From positions 8,432,001 to 8,496,000 of the forward strand of contig NZ_CP107976.1 of the NCBI RefSeq assembly GCF_036099295.1: a DNA stretch of 64,000 bases, given 5' to 3'. Below the pieces are notes generated by a model. That model was not told the DNA's origin, did not search any database, and saw nothing but the letters and a program-made list of their open reading frames with translations. The stretch comes from Streptomyces sp. NBC_00358 (GTDB lineage Bacteria; Actinomycetota; Actinomycetes; Streptomycetales; Streptomycetaceae). Position 1 is the first letter of the stretch. The number at the start of each line of letters is the position of its first letter. The translations under genes and the position numbers were made by a program. Shown here in pieces: positions 58,256 through 64,000 of this stretch.

Positions 58256-58933
58256 TCAGTGCTGCTGCGTCTTCTGCGGTGTCGCCTCACTGGGACGTAC
58301 GACCACATAGCCCTCGCCCTCCAGCTTGAGCTGCACGGCCTCGCCCGAACCCCCTCGGATCATCGAGCCGATCGACTGGGAGCGGTGCAGCGAGGTGCGC
58401 AGGCGCGCCGTCCAGCCGACGACCGCGTCGGTGTCGACGAAGACCGGCTGCTGCTGCGTGACGGGGATGACCAGCGGGTTGCCCTCACAGATCAGCCCCA
58501 GGCTGCCTTGACCGGTGAAGACGCTGTTGAACAGACCGCCACCGGTGATGCCCGCGCCCTTCACGGTCTTTATCTCGTACGACAACGAGGCGTCGAAGCA
58601 CAGCACGTTACGGCCGTTGACCGTGAACACGTCGCCGGGTTCGATGCCCACGATGAAGCAGTTCTGCGCCTCGTGCGCGAACCAGGCCTCACCCTGGCCG
58701 CGGACGGTCATCAGCGGCAGTCCCTCACCGGTGACCGCCCGCTTGAGCATGCCTCCCACGCCCTGGCCCTTGCGCTCGAACTGGAGACTGCCCCGGTAGG
58801 CGACCATCGCGCCCTGGCGCGCGAACATCTCGCCCTGAACGGCGTACTTGATGGACTTGGCGTTCTGGACGGTCATGCCCGCGGCGACGGCGGGCTGCAC
58901 CATGTGGTCACTGGAGAAGAGATCGCTCTGCAT
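58256..58933 (-). CDS. AIM24-family protein
   Basis: 225 aa from ATG 58933. A TRAP-like beta fold: QNAKSIKYAVQGEMFARQGA, MVAYRGSLQFERKGQGVGGM, GEAWFAHEAQNCFIVGIEPG, GAGITGGGLFNSVFTGQGSL. This matches the AIM24/TIGR00266 family found in many bacteria and as a mitochondrial protein; biochemical role is unknown. It is monocistronic, with a terminator in common with the protease. Confidence 0.9.
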   Translation of the reverse strand: MQSDLFSSDHMVQPAVAAGMTVQNAKSIKYAVQGEMFARQGAMVAYRGSLQFERKGQGVGGMLKRAVTGEGLPLMTVRGQGEAWFAHEAQNCFIVGIEPGDVFTVNGRNVLCFDASLSYEIKTVKGAGITGGGLFNSVFTGQGSLGLICEGNPLVIPVTQQQPVFVDTDAVVGWTARLRTSLHRSQSIGSMIRGGSGEAVQLKLEGEGYVVVRPSEATPQKTQQH

Positions 58934-59059
58934 GCGGGCATCCTGTCGCGGAGGCCGATGCTCCGCCAGAGGCGTGGCGATCTTGGGACGCAGGGCGGAA
59001 GGAGTCGCGACATGCCGAAGGCCGGCCCGGGTCAACCGGACCGGCCCACAAGGGAGTTG

Positions 59060-59623
59060 TCAGGCGGCTTCGGAAGCGCCGACGTGGCTGTGAAGCTGGT
59101 TGAGGACCTCGGCGAGCTGGGCCGCGACCTCGGCGTCGTCGACCGGGTGCGTCTCCGCGAAGCGGACCACGGAGCCGGGGACGGAGAGCTTGACGTCCTC
59201 CAGCACGGTGCCGCCGGCGATACCCACGGCCTTGCGGGCCTCGTCCTGCGCCCAGACGCCGCCGAACTGGCCGTACGCGGTGCCGACCACGACGACCGGC
59301 TTGCTGGTGAACGCGCCGGCGCCGTACGGGCGGGACAGCCAGTCGATGGCGTTCTTGAGCACGGCCGGAATCGTGCCGTTGTACTCGGGGGAGAAGAGCA
59401 GGAACGCGTCGGAGGCGGCGGCAGCGGCACGCAGCCGGGCGGCCGGGGCGGGCACGGCGCCCTCGACGTCGATGTCCTCGTTGTAGAAGGGGATCTCGGC
59501 GAGGCCCTCGAAGAGCTCGACCTCGGCACCCTCCGGGGCGAGCTTGACGGCCGCCTCGGCGAGCTGACGGTTGTGGGAACCGGCGCGCAGGCTGCCGACG
59601 AGCGCGAGGATGCGTACGGACAT
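59060..59623 (-). CDS. NAD(P)H-dependent FMN reductase
   Basis: 187 aa from ATG 59623. Flavodoxin-like fold with the FMN-binding loop LVGSLRAGSHNRQLAEAAVK, FYNEDIDVEG, and SPEYNGTIPAVLKNAIDWLS typical of azoreductase/chromate-reductase-type proteins. It may reduce quinones or azo dyes or supply FMNH2. It is divergent from a TetR regulator, with two palindromic repeats in the shared promoter. Confidence 0.93.
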   Translation of the reverse strand: MSVRILALVGSLRAGSHNRQLAEAAVKLAPEGAEVELFEGLAEIPFYNEDIDVEGAVPAPAARLRAAAAASDAFLLFSPEYNGTIPAVLKNAIDWLSRPYGAGAFTSKPVVVVGTAYGQFGGVWAQDEARKAVGIAGGTVLEDVKLSVPGSVVRFAETHPVDDAEVAAQLAEVLNQLHSHVGASEAA

Positions 59624-59668
59624 GGAAGACTCCCGAAACTGGAAACGCTGAAACACTGCCGCAACAAA

Positions 59669-59721
59669 ACGGACCGAAGTCCGGTTACAGGTTTACCATC
59701 GAAGCGGACCGCAGTCCAGTT
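59669..59721. promoter_or_regulatory. Two repeated TetR-type operators
   Basis: CGGACCGAAGTCCGGTT (from 59670) and CGGACCGCAGTCCAGTT (from 59705) are two copies of a GGAC-N4-5-GTCC dyad, 35 bp apart. They lie between the divergent FMN reductase and TetR genes, so autoregulation and repression of the reductase are expected. Confidence 0.75.
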
Positions 59722-59747
59722 GACCGTTCTGCCGTTACGCTGACTTC

Positions 59748-60416
59748 ATGTCCCATCCACTCCCGCCGTTTCCGAAGCGGACGGAACCGTCCGGCGAACC
59801 CGTCCTCATGGAGCTCACCGCCCCTGAGGACGCCCCGTTGCGTGCCGACGCCGCCCGCAACCGCGCGCGCCTGCTGGAGGCGGCGGCCCGGCTCGTCGAG
59901 GAGCAGGGAGTGGCCAAGCTCACGATGGAAGCCGTCGCCGTCGCGGCGGCCGTGGGCAAGGGGACCGTCTTCCGCCGTTTCGGGGACCGCACCGGCCTGC
60001 TGATGGCGCTGCTCGACCACACCGAGCAGCGCTTCCAGACCGCCTTCATCACCGGTCCGGCTCCGCTCGGCCCCGGCGCGTCACCGGTGGAGCGGCTGCA
60101 CGCCTTCGGGTGTCACGCCCTGCGCCAGACCTCCGAACAGCTCGATCTCTATCTCGCCGCCGAGCCCGAGGCCACCCGCCGCTTCACCTCCGCGCCGTAC
60201 CGGGTCCGCTTCATGCATGTGTGCATGCTGCTGCGGCAGACGGGCGCGGACACGGACACGGAGCTCGTCGCCCAGACCCTGATGGGATACCTCGATCCCG
60301 CCCTGATCGGCCACCTGACCCGCCAGCGCGCCATGCCGCAGGAGCGGCTGGAGTCCGGCTGGCGCGATCTGGTGGACCGCAGCGTCTGCCCGCGCACTGC
60401 CCCGCCCGCCGCCTAG
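59748..60416 (+). CDS. TetR-family regulator
   Basis: 222 aa. HTH at about 38-85: RNRARLLEAAARLVEEQGVA, KLTMEAVAVAAAVGKGTVFR, RFGDRTGLLMALL. The C-terminal helical domain has QRFQTAFITGPAPLGPG and HACMLL-like helices. It is divergent from the FMN reductase gene and likely represses it through the repeats at 59669-59721. ATG at 59748. Confidence 0.93.
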   Translation: MSHPLPPFPKRTEPSGEPVLMELTAPEDAPLRADAARNRARLLEAAARLVEEQGVAKLTMEAVAVAAAVGKGTVFRRFGDRTGLLMALLDHTEQRFQTAFITGPAPLGPGASPVERLHAFGCHALRQTSEQLDLYLAAEPEATRRFTSAPYRVRFMHVCMLLRQTGADTDTELVAQTLMGYLDPALIGHLTRQRAMPQERLESGWRDLVDRSVCPRTAPPAA

Positions 60417-60449
60417 CGCCGACGCCTGGGGCGGGCGGACAATGGATCC

Positions 60450-61607
60450 ATGGGTCATCGCCTCGAGGACATGAGCGCACCCGCTCGGCTGGCCGGCCCG
60501 GACGAGGGCATCAGCGCCGAGGAACTGGCTCTGGCCGCCCGGAACCACGGACTGCCGCTGGAGGCCCTGCGGTACGAGGTCACTCCGCCGGGGCTGCACT
60601 ACGTACTGACGCACTACGACATCCCGTACGCGGACGAGGCCTCATGGCGGCTCGTTCTCGGCGGGCGGGTGCGGCGCCCGCTGCTGCTCGGTGTCGACGA
60701 GCTGAAGACGTATCCCGCGGTCAGGCAGCGGGTGACCATGGAGTGCGCGGGCAACGGGCGCGCCCTGCTCATACCGCGGCCGGTGAGTCAGCCGTGGCTG
60801 GTGGAGGCGGTAGGGACGGCCGAGTGGACAGGCGTGCCGCTGCGGGTGCTGCTCGCCGAGGCCGGGGTCGAACAGGACGCGGTGGACGTGGTGTTCACCG
60901 GCGCGGACCACGGCGTCGAGCGCGGGGTCGAGCAGGACTACCAGCGTGCCCTTCCGCTGGAAGTGGCGCGGTGCGACGAGCCCGAGGTCCTGGTGGCCTA
61001 CGCGATGAACGGCGCCCCGCTGCCGCCGCAGCACGGACATCCCCTGCGGCTGGTGGTGCCGGGCTGGTACGGCATGGCGCAGGTGAAGTGGCTCCGTCGG
61101 ATCACGGTGACGAGGACACGGTTCGAGGGGTTCCAGCAGGCCGTGGCGTACCGGCTCCGGCAGAACGCCGGTGACGAGGGCGAACCGGTCACCCGGATCG
61201 TCCCGCGCGCCCTGCTGGTCCCGCCGGGCTTCCCCGACTTCATGTCGCGGGCGCGGGTGGTCGCGCCGGGCGCCGTCGCCCTGACGGGACGGGCCTGGTC
61301 CGGGCGCGCGCCGGTGACCCGGGTCGAGGTCAGCACGGACGAGGGGCGCTCCTGGCGCCCGGCCGAGCTGGACCGGGCGGGCGCCCACCCCTGGGCCTGG
61401 CGGGGCTGGCGATACACCTGGACGGCGACCCCCGGCCGCCATGTCCTCAGCGCGCGCGCCACCGACGCCGAAGGGCACACCCAGCCGCTCGACCAGCCCT
61501 GGAACCGGGGCGGCTTCGCGAACAACCTGGTCCAGCGGGTTCCCGTGCTCTGCCTGGATTCCAGCGACGACAGTTACAGCGACGACGGGTACACCGGCGA
61601 CGGGTGA
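60450..61607 (+). CDS. Sulfite oxidase-like molybdopterin enzyme
   Basis: 385 aa. The Moco domain (about 40-245) has ALRYEVTPPGLHYVLTHYDI, then TMECAGNGRALLIPRPVSQP with the Mo-ligand Cys, VEWTGVPLRVLL-like and HPLRLVVPGWYGMAQVKWLR. The dimerisation domain follows (VTRVEVSTDEGRSWRPAELD). No signal peptide and no heme domain, so cytoplasmic, of the bacterial SorA/YedY-like group. The extreme C-terminus (SDDSYSDDGYTGDG) is encoded by repetitive DNA and is not part of the family. Confidence 0.9.
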   Translation: MGHRLEDMSAPARLAGPDEGISAEELALAARNHGLPLEALRYEVTPPGLHYVLTHYDIPYADEASWRLVLGGRVRRPLLLGVDELKTYPAVRQRVTMECAGNGRALLIPRPVSQPWLVEAVGTAEWTGVPLRVLLAEAGVEQDAVDVVFTGADHGVERGVEQDYQRALPLEVARCDEPEVLVAYAMNGAPLPPQHGHPLRLVVPGWYGMAQVKWLRRITVTRTRFEGFQQAVAYRLRQNAGDEGEPVTRIVPRALLVPPGFPDFMSRARVVAPGAVALTGRAWSGRAPVTRVEVSTDEGRSWRPAELDRAGAHPWAWRGWRYTWTATPGRHVLSARATDAEGHTQPLDQPWNRGGFANNLVQRVPVLCLDSSDDSYSDDGYTGDG

Positions 61608-61679
61608 CACCGACGGCAGGTGACACCGACGGCAGGTGGCGCCGGCGACGTGCGACGCCCGCGATGTGCTTCTCCCCCC

Positions 61680-61710
61680 CCCCCGTACCTGCGAGGCGCG
61701 GGTACGGGGG
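61680..61710. terminator. Hairpin between convergent sulfite oxidase and GH64 genes
   Basis: CCCCCGTACC (61680-61689) pairs with GGTACGGGGG (61701-61710). The 5' arm is preceded by further C residues, giving an 11-C run (61674-61684). Confidence 0.7.
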
Positions 61711-61759
61711 CAGGTCCCGCGGAGGACCCGCCCCCGCACCGGCTTCGGCGCGACTCGCG

Positions 61760-62956
61760 TCAGTTGAACGGGTCCAGCGTGACGAAGGCGCCCTGAGGAT
61801 TGCCGTCGTTGACGAGGGACTCGTGGTTGCCGACGTCGTCGAACGCGAACGCGTAGGCCTTGCCGTCGGCCATCTGCGCGTGGAGGTTGCGGGCGTACTG
61901 GTTGGTCACCGCGTCCGCGTAGAAGTTGGCGGAGGAGGTGTCCGGCTGGTTCGGGTTGGTCAGGAGCGTGGTGCGGTTGAAGCCCGCGCACAGGGTACGT
62001 GAAATGGGGCCGCGCACCAGGTCGTTGGGCGCGTCGAGCAGCTTGTAGCAGCCGAAGATGCTGTCCGCGTCGGGCTTCTGGAAGCTGGTGACGACCGCAC
62101 CGGAACTGTTGGTGAAGTTCATGACGTTGCCCGAGACCCGGCCGAAGTACTTGGTGTTCGGCTGGTCGCCGAACGGTGTCACCGTCAGGGTCGACGAACT
62201 GTACTTCGTCCACACGCGGTTGATGTAGTCGTTCATGACGGTGGCCGGCAGCGCGCCCGCCTCGATGCCGTGCCCCGGGGCGAGCGCCCGCAGAACCGTG
62301 CCGTCGGACCGCGTCTGGATGAGGTTCGCCCAGCCGCCCGGCTGGCTCCGCAGGGCGTTGAGGAAGCCGTTGTAGCCGCCCGCCTTGAGGTGGCCGGTGC
62401 TCTTCGTGGTGCCGTCGGCGAGCTTGACCCCGACGGCGTACGGGGCCGAGAACATGTCGACCTGGGTGCTGTTGAGCCACAGACCGGAGTCGTTGAGCGT
62501 GTACTCGGACCAGTTGAAGAGGATGTTGTGGTTCGGGTCGCTCGGATTCTGCACGGCCGGCTGCACGAGTCCGCCGGTCGTGACCCGGAAGTCGAGCTTC
62601 TGCCCGAACGAGAAGTAGATCCGTCCGGAGAACTTGGGGAGCTGGATCGTCTTCGACTGGCCGTTGGCCGGACCCGCGATCGACGCGTCGGGCGCGGGAG
62701 TCGGCGGATTCCCGCCCACGGGCCACGCGTGGAACGCGCCGCTCGCGTCGGCCCAGCCCTGCTTCCCCGTCGAGAGCTGCGTGCCGAGGTCGTATACGTA
62801 GACCTGCTCGCTGCGGCCCGAGTTGTTCGTGAACGTGAGGGGGATGGTCGCCGGGACCGCGGCTTCGGCGCGGGAGGGTGCCCCGAAGGTGAGCAACGCC
62901 GCGGAGAGCGTGGCCGAGGCCACCGCCCAAGCCGGCCATCTGGTGTGTACGCGCAC
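61760..62956 (-). CDS. Secreted GH64 beta-1,3-glucanase
   Basis: 398 aa. Signal peptide MRVHTRWPAWAVASATLSAA, cut near AEAAV. The body matches GH64 laminaripentaose-producing glucanases: PLTFTNNSGRSEQVYVYDLG, IYFSFGQKLDFRVTTGGLVQ, NWSEYTL (general acid Glu), WLNSTQVDMFSAPYAVGVKL (Asp), VWTKYSSSTLTV. It degrades fungal cell-wall beta-1,3-glucan. It has no carbohydrate-binding module. A LacI-type palindrome lies ~70-80 bp upstream of the start. Confidence 0.95.
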   Translation of the reverse strand: MRVHTRWPAWAVASATLSAALLTFGAPSRAEAAVPATIPLTFTNNSGRSEQVYVYDLGTQLSTGKQGWADASGAFHAWPVGGNPPTPAPDASIAGPANGQSKTIQLPKFSGRIYFSFGQKLDFRVTTGGLVQPAVQNPSDPNHNILFNWSEYTLNDSGLWLNSTQVDMFSAPYAVGVKLADGTTKSTGHLKAGGYNGFLNALRSQPGGWANLIQTRSDGTVLRALAPGHGIEAGALPATVMNDYINRVWTKYSSSTLTVTPFGDQPNTKYFGRVSGNVMNFTNSSGAVVTSFQKPDADSIFGCYKLLDAPNDLVRGPISRTLCAGFNRTTLLTNPNQPDTSSANFYADAVTNQYARNLHAQMADGKAYAFAFDDVGNHESLVNDGNPQGAFVTLDPFN

Positions 62957-63026
62957 TCTCTGCCTCCTAGATGTGGGGGTTCAGCGAGGTGGGAATCCCG
63001 CGGACGAAGACCGTCCGCTTCCTCTT

Positions 63027-63038
63027 GAGAGCGCTCTC
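63027..63038. promoter_or_regulatory. LacI-family operator (GAGAGCGCTCTC)
   Basis: Perfect palindrome, extended by one base pair as TGAGAGCGCTCTCA, in the GH64 promoter. It has the central GCGC of CebR-type and other Streptomyces LacI operators that control glycoside hydrolases. No LacI gene lies in the window. Confidence 0.75.
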
Positions 63039-63079
63039 AGGATTGCGCCGAGGCAACGTGCGTGTCAACGATTCATACA

Positions 63080-63099
63080 AAGTTGGTCCGGTCCAACTT
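63080..63099. promoter_or_regulatory. GntR/FadR-type operator
   Basis: AAGTTGG-TCCGGT-CCAACTT, a dyad resembling TTGGTC...CCAA GntR-FCD sites, ~110 bp upstream of the GntR gene at 63210. Confidence 0.6.
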
Positions 63100-63209
63100 G
63101 CTTTCACTCCAGGCGAGTTCGGGCGGAACGCTGTCGAGGGGATTGACCCCGGCAGACCCCACTGGTTCAGTGGCTCATCCACTCAGCCAGTTGCCCGGAA
63201 GGGGAAACC

Positions 63210-63896
63210 GTGGAGGCTCTGCCGCGCGAGACCATCGTGGACGTCCTGGAGGACCGGCTGCGCACGGACATACTCGACGGCCGCCATCCGGCGGGGAGTT
63301 ACCTTCCTCCGGAGCGGCGGCTGGCCGACGGGTACGGGGTCACGCGCACCACGCTCAAGCACGCCTTCGGGCGGCTCGTACAGGCCGGGCTGCTGGAGAC
63401 CCGGCACGGGGTCGGGACCCGGGTGCGGGACTACGCCCGGCTCGGCGGAGCGGATCTGCTGCCCATGCTCGTGCGGCACGACGCGACCTGGGTGCGCGAG
63501 GTGTTCGAAGTGCGGCGCGGGGTGGGCGCGTTGATCGCCGAGCGGGCCGCGAAGCGCGGCACCCGCGCACAGCGGGCCGAGCTGAGCGCGCTGCTCGCGG
63601 CCGTACGACGGGCCGAGGGCGCCGACGCGGTGCAACTGGCCGATGTGGAGGTGCACCGCGCGCTGGCCCGCGCCACCGGCAACCGCGTCTACGTCCTGTT
63701 GACGAACACCCTCTTCAACGCCTACCTGCCCGTCCGCTCCCTGCTGAAGGGCCCCTTCACCGACCCGGAGGCCGCCCACCAGAGGCTGGCGCCCGTCGTG
63801 GAAGCCGTGACCGACCAGGACGCCCGGCGCGCGCACACCGCGGCCGACACCTATCTGCGGGTCACCGAGCGCATCATGCTGGAGGGCCTCGCGTGA
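63210..63896 (+). CDS. GntR-family (FadR subfamily, FCD) regulator
   Basis: 228 aa from GTG 63210 (GGAAGGGG upstream). Winged HTH at about 8-72: VEDRLRTDI-type helix (VLEDRLRTDILDGRHPAGSY), LPPERRLADGYGVTRTTLKH, AFGRLVQAGLLETRHGVGTR. The FCD effector domain follows (RRAEGADAVQLADVEVHRAL, later AHQRLAPVVEAVTDQDARRA). It is coupled by GTGA to a downstream gene that runs off the window, so it likely controls its own operon. Confidence 0.92.
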   Translation: MEALPRETIVDVLEDRLRTDILDGRHPAGSYLPPERRLADGYGVTRTTLKHAFGRLVQAGLLETRHGVGTRVRDYARLGGADLLPMLVRHDATWVREVFEVRRGVGALIAERAAKRGTRAQRAELSALLAAVRRAEGADAVQLADVEVHRALARATGNRVYVLLTNTLFNAYLPVRSLLKGPFTDPEAAHQRLAPVVEAVTDQDARRAHTAADTYLRVTERIMLEGLA

Positions 63897-64000
63897 GGGG
63901 CACCGTGTTCACCGAGACCATGCTCGGGACCGTCCGCCTCGACGGCGAACCGGGGGAGCGGCGCATCCGGCTGGACCTGCGCGCCGCCGCCGACCGGGTC
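63893..64000 (+). CDS. Partial gene downstream of GntR, 3' end beyond window
   Basis: Opens with GTG 63893 overlapping the GntR stop (GTGA). The first 36 residues (VFTETMLGTVRLDGEPGERR, then IRLDLRAAADRV) are all that is present. They resemble the N-terminus of an accessory domain seen ahead of GMC or FAD oxidoreductases, but this is too short to assign. Probably regulated together with the GntR gene. Confidence 0.5.
   Translation, partial: MRGTVFTETMLGTVRLDGEPGERRIRLDLRAAADRV

Overview
The window is chromosomal DNA of a high-GC actinomycete, almost certainly Streptomyces. Evidence: very high GC with strong third-position bias, GTG/TTG starts, a melC1-melC2 tyrosinase pair, a popR / clpP3-clpP4 locus, a streptophobe-family membrane protein, FHA-ABC and Ser/Thr kinase genes, and many secreted hydrolases. 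It looks like accessory-rich (arm-type) chromosome rather than core: only gnd, thiD and add are housekeeping genes. No rRNA, complete tRNA, CRISPR array or prophage module was seen.

Region 1 (1-8.3 kb) resembles the DosR (Mycobacterium) / OsdR (Streptomyces) hypoxia-dormancy regulons: two universal stress proteins, a dienelactone hydrolase, a stand-alone cyclic-nucleotide-binding protein, a DoxX-like membrane protein, an Rv1733c-like membrane protein, a PPOX-type flavin/pyridoxamine oxidase-like protein and a LuxR-type regulator. The promoter regions carry at least nine copies of a palindrome close to GGGNCC-N3-GGNCCC, the DosR-box type. The local regulator has lost most of its receiver domain by an in-frame deletion. 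Region 2 (8.4-16.9 kb) holds an LRV-repeat protein, gnd, a TPP-riboswitch-controlled pyrimidine transporter plus thiD, an alpha/beta hydrolase and a secreted PI-PLC-like protein. Region 3 (about 16.9-21.3 kb) is a lower-GC island: a translationally coupled pair (unknown 509-aa protein plus Nudix protein), small membrane and zinc-ribbon-like proteins, and a 3'-tRNA-like remnant at its right edge.

Region 4 (21.3-30 kb) is metabolic and accessory: two aldo/keto reductases, a BASS transporter and PAP2 phosphatase, VOC, adenosine deaminase, DinB-like and LysR genes. Region 5 (30.1-37.7 kb) is a signalling and membrane block: FHA-FHA-ABC transporter, a low-complexity phospho-target-like protein, a Ser/Thr kinase, a streptophobe protein and a DUF6777-like protein. 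Region 6 (37.8-39.7 kb) is popR convergent with clpP3-clpP4. The PopR C-terminus is a degron-like LAA, a TCTGCC-N3-GGCAGA operator sits before clpP3, and ClpP4 lacks the usual catalytic His.

Region 7 (39.8-53.5 kb) has an epoxide hydrolase, VOC proteins, a frameshifted PP2C/SpoIIE phosphatase, an RNase H, melC1-melC2, a monooxygenase, an MFS pump with its TetR regulator and operator, AlkB, an SDR with its HTH regulator, and an aminoglycoside phosphotransferase gene split by a ~180-bp MITE. Region 8 (53.8-64 kb) has a TPR protein coupled to a polyprenyl diphosphate synthase, an M4 protease, AIM24, an FMN reductase with its TetR regulator, a sulfite oxidase-like enzyme, a GH64 beta-1,3-glucanase under a LacI-type operator, and a GntR regulator that starts an operon running off the window. 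All function calls come from reading motifs; no searches were run.
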